A stretch of 64,000 bases of DNA from Bradyrhizobium guangzhouense (GCF_004114955.1 NZ_CP030053.1:992001-1056000); one strand, 5' to 3'; shown: positions 25,727-34,221, numbered from the stretch's first letter. Notes: a model not told the origin generated them from the letters alone. A program made the numbers and translations.

Positions 25727-26257
25727 ATGCAACGCTTCGCACCACCTGAACCAACGCAGCTCGCCGGCGAGAGCCGGCAGCTGCTCGCGCAAGTCAAGCT
25801 GGAGCTCGGGTCGGAGCCGATCATGATGCGGCTCCTGTCGCATTCTCCCGCGGCTTTGCGCGGCTTTCTCGCGCTGCGCCAGTCGCTGACGCAAGCGTCT
25901 CTGCCGCTGGCGTTGCGCGAACGGATTGCCATTGCGGTCGCGGCGGCGAACGAGTGCCATTGTTGCGCGGCCAATCATCGGCATTTCGGACAGCGCGCGG
26001 GGATTCCCGAGTGCGAACTGGACGCCGCGGCAGCCGCGACATCGGACGATCCCGGGGCGGCCGCCGCGCTACGGTTCACGCGCGCCCTGGTCCAGTCGCG
26101 CGGTCACGTCGACGATGCCGAGCTGGCGAGCATGCGCGCCGCGGGCTTCGATGAGGCTGCAATCATCGAGGTCGTTGCGGTGGTGTCGGCGAACATGTTC
26201 GCAAACTTCGTGAACAATCTTGCGCAATCGATTCCGGACCATTTCGCAGCGAACTGA
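25727..26257 (+). CDS. Carboxymuconolactone decarboxylase/AhpD-like peroxidase-family protein
   Basis: This 176-residue helical protein carries the AhpD-type redox motif E-C-H-C-C-A-A-N-H (Glu, CxxC, then His), the proton-relay arrangement of alkylhydroperoxidase D-like proteins. LRERIAIAVAAANECHCC is the core helix. It may act in oxidative-stress defence with an unknown partner. The ATG at 25727 (MQRFAPPEP) is chosen; the frame opens 13 codons earlier. It follows the DUF1330 gene on the same strand. Confidence 0.85.
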   Translation: MQRFAPPEPTQLAGESRQLLAQVKLELGSEPIMMRLLSHSPAALRGFLALRQSLTQASLPLALRERIAIAVAAANECHCCAANHRHFGQRAGIPECELDAAAAATSDDPGAAAALRFTRALVQSRGHVDDAELASMRAAGFDEAAIIEVVAVVSANMFANFVNNLAQSIPDHFAAN

Positions 26258-26286
26258 GGCTCGCAGCTGTGCTCGTATGCCCGGCG

Positions 26287-27216
26287 TCAACCGCCGCCGC
26301 CAGCGGTTTGGGTATGCGGCGACGGTAGCACGAATTGTCCGGCGCGCTCGACCAGGAGATCCAGAAACGTCCGTGCGCGCAGCGACATCCACTGCGTTTC
26401 CGGATAGACCGCGTGCAATGGCAGCGCGGCGATGCTGTAATCGGGCAGCACATGCTCGAGCTCGCCGCTGCGAAGACCCTCCGCGGCATTCCACTCGGGC
26501 AAAATGGCGATGCCGAGATGCTGCATCGCCGCCGCCTGCATCGCATCGGCATCGTCGACGTGAATGGGGCCGTTGATCCCTGCGACGTGGCGGCCGTGCT
26601 CGGATTCGAAGGCCCATTGCTGCGCCGGCGACATCCTGGAATAGACGATGCACTGGTGCGAGGCGAGATCGTCGGGCGTTCGCGGCAGCGGCCGGCCGTG
26701 CAGATAGGTCGGCGTCGCGACCAGATAACGCTGCACGGTGCCGAGCCTGCGCGCGATCAATGTGCTCGCCTCCAGGTTTCCGATCCGCAGCGCCAGCTCG
26801 ATGCCCTCTTCCACCAGGTTCACCAGCCGCTCGCTGAAGCGGATGTCGACCCGCACCTCCGGATAGTTCCGCACATATTCGGCGACGACGGGCATCATGT
26901 AGCGCCGCCCGAACGAGGAGGGCACGCCGATGCGCAGCGTGCCGGTGGGGCGCGGCGCCGCGTGCTCGACACTCGACCGCGCCATGTCGAAGCTGTCGAG
27001 GATCTGCCGCGCGAGATCGTAGATGCGGTGCGCCTCCGCGGTCGGCTTCAGCGTACGGGTCGTCCGTGAGAACAGCTGCGTGCCGAACTCGCTCTCCAAC
27101 ATCGCGATGCGCTTGCTGATCGCGGGCTGGCCGATGCCGAGCTCCTTGGCGGCCGCCGAGAAGCTGCCGCCCTCGAGGGTGCGCACGAAAGCGCGCAGGC
27201 AATCGATCCGGTCCAT
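26287..27216 (-). CDS. LysR-family regulator (CrgA-like)
   Basis: This 309-residue protein has the HTH MDRIDCLRAFVRTLEGGSFS with IGQPAISKRIAMLESEFG and a PBP2_CrgA-type effector domain (PTGTLRIGVPSSFGRRYMM; VRVDIRFSERLVNLVEEGIE). It is divergent from the oxygenase/flavin-reductase pair, whose expression it probably controls. An inverted repeat at 27218-27240 touches its start codon. Confidence 0.92.
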   Translation of the reverse strand: MDRIDCLRAFVRTLEGGSFSAAAKELGIGQPAISKRIAMLESEFGTQLFSRTTRTLKPTAEAHRIYDLARQILDSFDMARSSVEHAAPRPTGTLRIGVPSSFGRRYMMPVVAEYVRNYPEVRVDIRFSERLVNLVEEGIELALRIGNLEASTLIARRLGTVQRYLVATPTYLHGRPLPRTPDDLASHQCIVYSRMSPAQQWAFESEHGRHVAGINGPIHVDDADAMQAAAMQHLGIAILPEWNAAEGLRSGELEHVLPDYSIAALPLHAVYPETQWMSLRARTFLDLLVERAGQFVLPSPHTQTAGGGG

Positions 27217-27217
27217 A

Positions 27218-27240
27218 ATTCATTCCGATCTGGAATAAAT
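27218..27240. promoter_or_regulatory. Inverted repeat between LysR and monooxygenase genes
   Basis: ATTCATTCC (27218-27226), five bases, GGAATAAAT (27232-27240), with one mismatch between arms; the core ATTCC-N5-GGAAT is perfect. It lies immediately upstream of the LysR ATG and about 80 bp from the oxygenase start, a typical place for LysR autoregulation and divergent activation. Confidence 0.55.
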
Positions 27241-27322
27241 TATATCCCATATATTCCGTAGCGGGCAATACGGCGGGCCGGTAGGCTTCCCCAAAACGAG
27301 CAATCACAGGGGAGAAGACGAC

Positions 27323-28573
27323 GTGACACGCCATATCGGAATTGTCGGCGCCGGCATCGCCGGCCTGCATCTCGCGCTCTATCTGCAAAAGCACGGCGTC
27401 GACGCCACTGTCATCACCGACCGCCCGCCGGAGGAGTATCGCGACCTCAGGCTGCTCAACACCGTCGCGCATCACCACGTGACGCTCGCGCGCGAGGACT
27501 ATCTCGGCGTCAATCACTGGACCGATCCGAAGGACCATTATTACTACCACGATCACGTCTTCAATTTCCCGCAGCCGCTGAGCTTCCGCGGCGACTTCTC
27601 GAAAGCGAGCCGCGCCGTCGATTACCGGCTCTATCTTCCCGCCCTGATGCAGGACTTCATGACGCGCGGCGGCAAGATCGAATACCGCCGCATCGAGGAG
27701 CGCGACATCGCCCCGCTGGTGGCGCGCTTCGACCTGCTCGTCGTCTCCACGGGCAAGGGGCCGCTCGGCCAGCTCTTCACTTACCGTCCGGAGCACTCGC
27801 CCTATCAGCAGCCGCAACGGCGTCTGTGCGTCGGGCTCTACACCGGCGTGCGGCAGCCAGATCCCATGAACGTCACGCTGTCGGTGTCGCCAGGCCATGG
27901 CGAGATGATCGTGATCCCGACCGTCACCTTCGGCGGCATCGCCAACGCGCTGTTGATGGAGAACGTGCCCGGCGGCGACATGGAGGAGCTGGCGACGCTC
28001 AGCTACGACGACAATCCGAAGCACTTTTTGAAGGTGTTGCTGGGCAAGCTGGAGAAGCATCATCCCACCACCTACGACCGCATCGACACCCTCAGGTTCG
28101 ATCTGGCGCAGCCGCAGGATCTCCTGCAAGGCGGCGTGGTCCCGACCGTGCGCAACACGATGGTTGCGTTCGACGACGGCAAGTGTGCGATCGCGCTTGG
28201 CGACGTCCACGCCATCGTCGATCCCATGATGGGCCAGGGCGCCAACGTCGCCTCCTACGCGGCTTTCGTGCTCGGCGAGGAGATCGTCAATGCCGACGTA
28301 CTCGATGCGCGCCTCTGCGAGACAATCGATTTGAAGCGGCAGGACCGCGTGCTGGCGGCCTCGCGCTGGACCAACGTCATGTTGCAGCCGCCGACGGAAG
28401 CGCTGGGCATGCTGATCGGCGCGATGAGCCAGAACCCGGCGCTCGCCAACGAGTTCACCGAGAACTTCAATTATCCGGATCGGCAGTGGGATCGCATCTC
28501 GACACCGCAGCGCATCCGGGCCTGGATCGAACGCATGTCCGCGCCATCAGAGCCCGTCAGGGCAATCGCGTGA
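27323..28573 (+). CDS. Styrene/indole monooxygenase-like FAD oxygenase (StyA-type)
   Basis: This 416-residue protein has an N-terminal FAD-binding Rossmann motif GIVGAGIAGLHLALYLQKHG and lacks a second NAD(P)H-binding domain, as in group E two-component epoxidases. The LLVVSTGKGPLGQLF and CAIALGDVHAIVDPMMGQGA segments fit StyA/SmoA proteins. These use FADH2 supplied by a separate reductase, and such a reductase gene (28598) follows 24 bp downstream. Substrate could be styrene, indole or another aryl alkene. Start is GTG with aggggagaag upstream. Confidence 0.85.
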   Translation: MTRHIGIVGAGIAGLHLALYLQKHGVDATVITDRPPEEYRDLRLLNTVAHHHVTLAREDYLGVNHWTDPKDHYYYHDHVFNFPQPLSFRGDFSKASRAVDYRLYLPALMQDFMTRGGKIEYRRIEERDIAPLVARFDLLVVSTGKGPLGQLFTYRPEHSPYQQPQRRLCVGLYTGVRQPDPMNVTLSVSPGHGEMIVIPTVTFGGIANALLMENVPGGDMEELATLSYDDNPKHFLKVLLGKLEKHHPTTYDRIDTLRFDLAQPQDLLQGGVVPTVRNTMVAFDDGKCAIALGDVHAIVDPMMGQGANVASYAAFVLGEEIVNADVLDARLCETIDLKRQDRVLAASRWTNVMLQPPTEALGMLIGAMSQNPALANEFTENFNYPDRQWDRISTPQRIRAWIERMSAPSEPVRAIA

Positions 28574-28597
28574 CGCCAGATGCGGGCGAAGAGTGAA

Positions 28598-29083
28598 ATG
28601 CAACGCGCCAATCCCGCATCGTTCCGCGAAGCCGCATCGCGCTTTGTAACCGGCGTCACGGTGCTGACGGCGCTGGACGAGCACGGCCGCGTCTGCGGCA
28701 TGACCGCGAACAGCTTCGTCACGGTCAGCCTGTCGCCGCCGACCGTGCTGGTCGCGGTCATGCCCGGCCGCATGCACCGCGCGATCTCGGCCACGGGACG
28801 CTATTGCGTCAATGTCCTGCCGGACCACGGCCGCGACCTGTCGCGCCATTTCGCCAGCCAGCCCAACGGAGGCGCAGCTCCAGATTACGACATCGTCGAC
28901 GGCCTGCCGCGCCTGCAGGGCTGCATCGCCTGGTTCGCCTGCGAAGTTATCAGCCACGTCGATGTCAGCGACCACACGCTGATCATCGCCGAAGTATCGA
29001 GCTGCGACCACCGCGACACCACGCCGCTGGTGTTCTTTTCCAGCCGGTATCATCGCGGGGCGGGGGCGCTGGTGGAGAGGTGA
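28598..29083 (+). CDS. Flavin reductase (StyB-type partner)
   Basis: This 161-residue flavin-reductase domain protein has FREAASRFVTGVTVLTALDE, GMTANSFVTVSLSPPTVLVA and the terminal FFSSRYHRG. It would reduce FAD with NAD(P)H and hand it to the adjacent oxygenase. The ATG at 28598 is chosen since homologues start just before FREAASRFVTG; the ATG at 28580 is possible. It is in an operon with the oxygenase, 24 bp apart. Confidence 0.88.
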   Translation: MQRANPASFREAASRFVTGVTVLTALDEHGRVCGMTANSFVTVSLSPPTVLVAVMPGRMHRAISATGRYCVNVLPDHGRDLSRHFASQPNGGAAPDYDIVDGLPRLQGCIAWFACEVISHVDVSDHTLIIAEVSSCDHRDTTPLVFFSSRYHRGAGALVER

Positions 29084-29200
29084 GGGGCGGGCAATCGCAA
29101 TGAGAGAATGTTTCGCTGCGGCGCATCGCCCGCCGCTGGTGGGCCCTCAGGACGAGGGCGAGGGACGAGGCCGCCAACCGAGGCGACCTCTCCGTTGTTT

Positions 29201-29389
29201 TCATACCTGCCCACAAACCAGGGTAGCGCCGCCCATGATCAATCCTGCTTCGATGCCAGCTGTGACGGCATGCCACCATGCCGTCTCACAGTTTCTAAGT
29301 CCGCCGCTCACGGCATCCAGCTCCACAGTCGTCAATTCACACGGTGTGATTTCGCCCGTATTGCCGATTTCATCTTTCCAGGTATCCAT
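29201..29389 (-). CDS. Double-glycine leader peptide 1 (putative bacteriocin-like or signalling peptide)
   Basis: This 62-residue peptide has a leader ending ELTTVELDAVSGG (Gly-Gly at 29-30), the classic cleavage motif for C39-peptidase exporters, and then a 32-residue core that begins LRNCETAWW. The core is hydrophobic with GIEAG and GLIMG (two GxxxG motifs) and two cysteines near its ends (core positions 4 and 29). AGGAG lies six bases before the ATG, and this supports the start. It follows peptide 2 on the same strand 41 bp downstream. GxxxG motifs are known from two-peptide bacteriocins, so a paired action with peptide 2 is possible, but this is inference. Confidence 0.75.
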   Translation of the reverse strand: MDTWKDEIGNTGEITPCELTTVELDAVSGGLRNCETAWWHAVTAGIEAGLIMGGATLVCGQV

Positions 29390-29430
29390 CTTTATCTCCT
29401 CTGGGTGCGGGCCGTCTGGGCGACCCCTCG

Positions 29431-29610
29431 TTATGATCCAATATGCGTCGAGCAATAATAGCTGCCTGGGGTCTCCCCGATCCCTTTCGCTAGCCCGATC
29501 TGGAACCAGGCCCACGCTTCCGTCTGATTGTTGCGAAGCCCACCGCTGACGCTATCGAGGTCTTCGGCCGTCAGTTCGGGCTCGCTGATTTCGAGTTGCT
29601 GTCCTTCCAT
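29431..29610 (-). CDS. Double-glycine leader peptide 2 (putative bacteriocin-like or signalling peptide)
   Basis: This 59-residue peptide has leader MEGQQLEISEPELTAEDL then DSVSGG (Gly-Gly at 23-24), and a 35-residue core that begins LRNNQTEAWAWF and contains GLAKG (GxxxG) and a single Cys near its end (YYCSTH). The core start LRN is shared with peptide 1. AGGAGG is five to six bases before the ATG. The frame is open upstream but has no further credible start. No modification enzyme or exporter gene is adjacent. Confidence 0.75.
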   Translation of the reverse strand: MEGQQLEISEPELTAEDLDSVSGGLRNNQTEAWAWFQIGLAKGIGETPGSYYCSTHIGS

Positions 29611-30121
29611 GTCCGCCTCCTGTTGAATTTGGAGGGGCCATTCCCTCCCAATCTGTAGTTGCGCAGGATATGCGATCAGGTCTTGCTCGCAGTGATGTTC
29701 ATCACACTTCAAAGATCGGCCAGTCTTGATTTTAACGAGATGCGACGACGGCGCTGCCAAATGGGGCTGGGGACCATTGCCCATTGTCCCGGCACCTCGG
29801 CAAGTCCGGCATATCGCCCGTGCGTCGAGAAATCCTGGGCGCACGCGTCGCCAAAGGTGGCGGCCTTTCGGATGCGATCCTCAACTCAAATACAAACACG
29901 CGGGTAATGGCTGCGATTGAACAGCCACGGATGCCCGGGCCATACCCGCTCGATCATCATGATTGGGCCGCCACTCCCATGCGATTTGCACCGTCGAAGA
30001 CGGATGGACGTATCAAGAAATGACGCGCTGTCGGAGACCCAGTCGCGTGCGTGAGGCTACTCACAGTCGGACCAATGGAATTCGCGATAAGCATGCCGCA
30101 CATCTCAACAGGAGGCTCACG
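29611..30121. other. 511-bp non-coding gap between divergent peptide genes
   Basis: This stretch separates peptide 2 (minus) from peptide 3 (plus) and must hold promoters for both. Short open frames in it lack ribosome sites and protein-like composition. I see no clear palindrome, tRNA or IS end. It is noticeably less GC-rich than the housekeeping part of the window. Confidence 0.4.
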
Positions 30122-30298
30122 ATGTCGACGAACGCCAAGACTGAATCCACGCCGCTGCGCGATGACGAAATGGCCGCCGTCTCTGGCGGACGATGCCCGA
30201 TCACGAATGGCGACGACCCGCGTTTTCAGCTGACCATGCAAGTCATGCAATACACGTATCGGCAGGCGACCTACTTCGGCAACGGAACCTGCCCGTAA
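30122..30298 (+). CDS. Double-glycine leader peptide 3
   Basis: This 58-residue peptide has a leader ending PLRDDEMAAVSGG (Gly-Gly at 22-23) and a 35-residue core that starts RCPITNGDD and ends YFGNGTCP, with Cys at core positions 2 and 34 that could form a disulfide ring. The core contains several Gln, Tyr and Met residues and lacks GxxxG, so it differs from peptides 1 and 2. AGGAGG is placed six bases before the ATG. The frame is open 53 codons upstream, but the ribosome site decides for this start. Confidence 0.7.
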   Translation: MSTNAKTESTPLRDDEMAAVSGGRCPITNGDDPRFQLTMQVMQYTYRQATYFGNGTCP

Positions 30299-30529
30299 GC
30301 AAGGGCGCGAAAACCCAAGCTGTCGCGCTCGGCCCCCGTTCTGGTCCGCTTCCGACAACGGACATTGCAAGACCCCGCCGGGATGTCTCGAACGGGACAA
30401 AACCGGTCGGGACGCTTAGTCAATCTACCAGCAACCATAAGGAAGCAGACACGAGCGGTTCCATCTAAGCAAGAATGGATTGCTTCTCCATCTCTGGGTA
30501 GTCTCGGCTGAATTTGGGAAGCGGAAAGC

Positions 30530-30847
30530 ATGGTGCCAGCAGACTACGTCTTTGGCTTCGCTATCGCGTTTGTCGTCGGCTTAAACCTGTATCTTGGCCC
30601 GCGTATCGCAAGCGAGCGTGTCGCCATGCAATGGGGTCCCGACGGCGAGCCGACTTGGTACGCCCCAAAATGGCTTGCAATGTGGGGGATGATTGCCTTC
30701 ATGGGGGCCGTCCGGCTCTTCATTTGGGCGGCTTCAACCTATGCGCCGCGGCATGTGCACGGTGCTGAATTGGGAATAGTCATTTTCTCGTTGATCGCCG
30801 CCGGTTCTCACCTGTTTGTCCTGATGAAGGCGAGAGCCACTCTCTGA
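30530..30847 (+). CDS. Small three-helix membrane protein, DUF1648-like (possible immunity protein)
   Basis: This 105-residue protein has predicted membrane segments at about 5-22, 48-68 and 79-99. Between the first two lies ERVAMQWGPDGEPTWYAPKW, which resembles the DUF1648 signature (P-x-H-W-x-x-x-G-x-P-D-x-W/Y-x-x-K). DUF1648 occurs in SdpI, the immunity protein for the Bacillus SdpC toxin. Given three double-glycine peptides within 1.3 kb, an immunity role is an attractive inference, though the similarity is short. It is 231 bp downstream of peptide 3 on the same strand. Confidence 0.7.
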   Translation: MVPADYVFGFAIAFVVGLNLYLGPRIASERVAMQWGPDGEPTWYAPKWLAMWGMIAFMGAVRLFIWAASTYAPRHVHGAELGIVIFSLIAAGSHLFVLMKARATL

Positions 30848-30900
30848 AAATTTTCTAAAGTCCGCTCCGGATCGAGCAGTGAAAGGTTGAGCTGATCATT

Positions 30901-31191
30901 ATGGGCACATTCTACAGCGACGGTCAGATACAGGAAGCGATTGCGGCCTTGGAGGGCTACTCTCCGGGTATTTGGGAAGCCATGAAGAAGATGGCTTTCA
31001 TCACGGACCCGCAGAGTGAGGAAGAAAGGTTAGCAAAAGCGGCCATCTCACGTGCGCTGATTGTTGTTTTGCCCGAGGTCTCCTTCGTCGCTCAGGCCGA
31101 AGACAAATTCGAGGCCGAGAACCGTCTGATCATAGACGTGGGCAATGCTCTCAGAGGCGCAATCGATGCAGCTGGGTCCCAGCGCAACTGA
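30901..31191 (+). CDS. Hypothetical acidic protein, 96 residues
   Basis: It begins MGTFYSDGQIQEAIAALEGY and continues with charged amphipathic helices, including DPQSEEERLAKAAISRALIV and AEDKFEAENRLIIDVGNAL. No signal peptide, membrane segment or known motif is visible. Codon use and the helix pattern suggest a real protein. aaaggttgag lies about 10 bases upstream of the ATG. It is 53 bp after the DUF1648-like gene and may share its transcript. I do not recognise the family. Confidence 0.6.
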   Translation: MGTFYSDGQIQEAIAALEGYSPGIWEAMKKMAFITDPQSEEERLAKAAISRALIVVLPEVSFVAQAEDKFEAENRLIIDVGNALRGAIDAAGSQRN

Positions 31192-31366
31192 ATGTCCGCT
31201 TGGTTCAATCGCGCCGTTTTGGCCCGGTTTAAGTCAGGTCCGGTCTACGCCTGACGGCCGACATATCCTCGGCCGTGGGATACGGTAGTGATGGGCCATG
31301 AGCGGAAATCCTGGGCCGCTGATTTTCCGGGTATTCGGTACCCGAAAAAGGTGAGCGATTATCCCC

Positions 31367-32800
31367 TCACCTCTGTGGGCCCCGGGAAACCAATTGCCCA
31401 CCCCTCATAACCCATCGGATCGCCCGGGTATTGGCGATGTTGTCCAAAGGATTGTTCGTGAGCAGGACGAGATCAGCGAATCTTCCTGGCTGGATTAGGC
31501 CGACATCGTTTGAGCGCAACGCCCTCGAGGCGTTTTCGCCCGTCATCTTCAACACCACGGATGGCGACAGACCTGCTGCCACCAGCAACTCAAACTCCTG
31601 ATGAAGGCTCTCGCCTGGAATAATCCAGGGGTTGGTCAAATCGGTCCCGGTCGTCAGCAACACGCCCGCATCTCGCATCATGAGCACGAGAGTCTGTAAC
31701 TTGGGGTAGGCTGCGTTCCAGCGGCGGTAATCTTGCTCAGACCAGTCGTCGGTCGAGGTGATATTCCTGCATTGGGTCCAGTCGTGGTAGAGCGCGGGCA
31801 CGATCTTTGCGAAGCGATTATTAGCGTAGCGACCGCCATGAGGCGCGGCGAATTTCGTGTCGTAGGCGATCAATGTGAGATCAACCGAGATGCCTCTTTT
31901 GGCAACCTCGGCGACCATGCTTTTCACCTCGACTGACGAAAGATCTAGCAATTCGAGCCAATCGATCCGCGCGAGAAAAGAACCTGCGTTGTAGCCTTGG
32001 GCTAGCTCCAAGTAGCGCTTCCGGTTTTCCGGAGTCAGTGTTTTGGGGGACCAGTCGACGGTATGCGCCAGATGGTCGATACCGAGTTGAGCCGCTTCGA
32101 GCCACGAGGTGCGGCCCAAATGGCCAATCACGGGAATTCCATGGCGGTGCGCCTCGTCGATGACGGTTCCAACCGCTTGAGGCGATAGGCGAGCGTAGAC
32201 TTTGAAATAGTCGGGTCGGTATGGCATCGCATCGCGTACGATGTTCCGCAGCTGTTGATCGGTCAGCTTCGCGTCATTGATCAGCTCGGCCGATGCGAAC
32301 GCCCGCGGGCCGCGGACTGCGCCGGCGTTGAGGTCGTCACGCAGCCGCAGCCCTTCAATTGTCGGGGTTGCCGGGCTGCGCACCGTCGTTATCCCGAAGT
32401 CGAGGAGTGTGGACAACTGCTGCTCAGAAACGGCTCGGTCGAAATGTTGTGTTGCCGAGTCGTCGGCAGCGCACCTCGGCTGCATAAGGTGCGCATGCAT
32501 GTCGATAAATCCAGGTACGAGGTAGCCATCTTGGCCATCTATGATGGTCGTATCCGCCGGGGCTGGCCCATTCTCCGGCAGAACTTGAGCGATCCGTTGA
32601 CCCTCGATTAAGACGCGGCCCTTTGCGACCGGACCGCCGCGGCCGTCCAGAATATTGACGTGATCAATAAGAATACGCGCCGACGGTGCTTGTCCAAACG
32701 CTGCATCCGGCTGCACGACCGCTACAAATGCGGCCGACATGATGGAGAGACTCAGGCCTGGTAGTGAACAGCGAAGTTTGATTTTCGTTAGACGGAGCAT
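31367..32800 (-). CDS. Exported amidohydrolase (imidazolonepropionase/prolidase-like)
   Basis: This 477-residue protein has a signal peptide (SLSIMSAAFVAVVQPDAAFG, cleavage near 36-38). The metallo-dependent hydrolase barrel has metal ligands in IDMHAHLM, then HRHGIPVIGHLG, IDHLAHTVDW and TGTDLTNPW (catalytic Asp), and a C-terminal GLIQPGRFADLVLL composite domain. Substrates in this group are cyclic amides, peptides or lactones, and cannot be assigned. It lies in the accessory region with two substrate-binding proteins and a serine hydrolase. Confidence 0.85.
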   Translation of the reverse strand: MLRLTKIKLRCSLPGLSLSIMSAAFVAVVQPDAAFGQAPSARILIDHVNILDGRGGPVAKGRVLIEGQRIAQVLPENGPAPADTTIIDGQDGYLVPGFIDMHAHLMQPRCAADDSATQHFDRAVSEQQLSTLLDFGITTVRSPATPTIEGLRLRDDLNAGAVRGPRAFASAELINDAKLTDQQLRNIVRDAMPYRPDYFKVYARLSPQAVGTVIDEAHRHGIPVIGHLGRTSWLEAAQLGIDHLAHTVDWSPKTLTPENRKRYLELAQGYNAGSFLARIDWLELLDLSSVEVKSMVAEVAKRGISVDLTLIAYDTKFAAPHGGRYANNRFAKIVPALYHDWTQCRNITSTDDWSEQDYRRWNAAYPKLQTLVLMMRDAGVLLTTGTDLTNPWIIPGESLHQEFELLVAAGLSPSVVLKMTGENASRALRSNDVGLIQPGRFADLVLLTNNPLDNIANTRAIRWVMRGGQLVSRGPQR

Positions 32801-33021
32801 GCGCGTAAAGACCGAGGATTGGCTGGATAGGCCGTGGACGCTGAGTTAACAGCGATAAGCGCAGCTCTCAAGTGGCAGGCAAAGTCGGCTTCGGGTCAAA
32901 CTGAGACCTCGGATCGGCGCTCGGTCGCGTCCGGTCCGCTCTCAACACCAGACATCCAATTGGCGGACAGGGATGGCAGAGATGGGCCACAAACGGACTC
33001 ATAAAGCGCAACGTCCTGGGC
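32801..33021. other. Intergenic gap with degenerate dispersed-repeat sequence
   Basis: No gene is visible. aaagtcggcttcgggtcaaa (32881-32900) belongs to the dispersed motif that recurs in gaps throughout 30.3-36.9 kb (see findings). The amidohydrolase promoter must lie at its left end. Confidence 0.4.
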
Positions 33022-33990
33022 TCACTCGATCACCTCGTCGGCGCGGGCGAGCAGAGCCGGAGGGACCGTGAGACCCAGGGCGCTCGCCGTCTTGAGATTG
33101 ATGATCAGCTCAAATTTGACGGGTTGTTGGACCGGAAGATCACCCGGCTCCGCGCCTTTTAGGATTCTATCGACATAGGTTGCTGCACGTCGGTAGAGGT
33201 CGGGCCAGTCGGAGCTGTAGCGGATCAATCCATTTCCGAGCGCCTGCACGTTTGCATAGAGGTCCGGTAGGCGGTACTTGCCGGCGAGGCCAGTGATACG
33301 CTCGTGGTTGGCCGAAAGCATGATGTCCGGCAGAGCGATCATGGCGCCTCTCGGCCTTTTTGCAAAGGCGTCAACCTCTGCTTCGATTTCCGCGGCGCTT
33401 TTCACGTGCGCGATGGTCAACTGTATTTCGAGCAATGGCGCCGCGTCTTGCATCGTTTTTACGTGTGTCCGCCAAGTTGGGTTTGGGCCGGCGAGGACCA
33501 GAACGTTCGTCGTGCGCGGCGCAATTTCCTTGAGCAGTTCTAGCCATTTTCCGGCGATCGAGAATTCATATGCGGCAAAGCCGGTTATGTTTGCTCCAGG
33601 ATGTGGGAGACTTTGCACAAGGCCCTCCTGAACGGGGTCGGCAACGTGCACGAAAACAATCGGAATTCTCTCAGTTAGATCGCGCAAGACAGTTGTCGCC
33701 TGCGTACCACCACTGACAATCACTTCAGGATTGAGATCAACCAGACTGGCAGCGTCGGCTCTCAGTTTGTCAGGGTCTGGTCTGGCCCAGCGAAAATCAG
33801 ACTGGATATTCTTGCCTTCGATCCAGCCGAGGGCACTGAGGCCCTCTCGAAGCGCACGTGCGTAGGCTTCTTGGACGGGACTAGTCACTACGAAGGCTCC
33901 AATCCGCCGCGTACGCTGTTGAGCCTCCGTACAAACCGGCGTCATAGCTGCCAAGCCACCTAGACCTAGGATGAATTCGCGTCGCTGCAC
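33022..33990 (-). CDS. ABC-type substrate-binding protein (PF04392 family), orphan copy 1
   Basis: This 322-residue exported protein starts MQRREFILGLGGLAAM (Tat-like or lipoprotein-free signal). The mature part has the PF04392 pattern: GLSALGWIEGKNI, VIVSGGTQATTVLRD, HPGANITGF and the C-terminal PPALLARADEVIE. Members bind small ligands in the periplasm, yet no permease or ATPase gene is near. The start is GTG with GGAGGAG upstream. It is a paralogue of the protein at 35739-36713. These lone copies are highly multiplied in Bradyrhizobium. Confidence 0.88.
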   Translation of the reverse strand: MQRREFILGLGGLAAMTPVCTEAQQRTRRIGAFVVTSPVQEAYARALREGLSALGWIEGKNIQSDFRWARPDPDKLRADAASLVDLNPEVIVSGGTQATTVLRDLTERIPIVFVHVADPVQEGLVQSLPHPGANITGFAAYEFSIAGKWLELLKEIAPRTTNVLVLAGPNPTWRTHVKTMQDAAPLLEIQLTIAHVKSAAEIEAEVDAFAKRPRGAMIALPDIMLSANHERITGLAGKYRLPDLYANVQALGNGLIRYSSDWPDLYRRAATYVDRILKGAEPGDLPVQQPVKFELIINLKTASALGLTVPPALLARADEVIE

Positions 33991-34221
33991 AACTACTCCT
34001 CCAGAGCCAACCTTTACACGCTATCATGTTGCTGAGCGCGGATGCACAGTCTGTCGCAGCAAATTAGCCGCTCGAAGTTCGGCAATGGGTCAAAGGCTAC
34101 CCTCAGCAGCCAGCATGCCCTTGGTCGGGTCACCTCTCGGAAGCCGACATCGCTGCGCTCTGGGTTGAGGTCAGCCACGGGCCGGAAGCGGACCTCGCAG
34201 ATCATTCGGCGTTTGATGGCG

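Noticed and set aside
26069..28210. 713-codon minus-strand frame spanning LysR and the StyA-like gene
   Set aside because: It crosses two recognised genes in other frames, and its composition is typical of antisense frames; no ribosome site.
28983..29279. Minus-strand frame after peptide 1 as a fourth small peptide
   Set aside because: No leader motif, no ribosome site, overlaps the flavin-reductase gene antisense, and the composition is arginine-rich.
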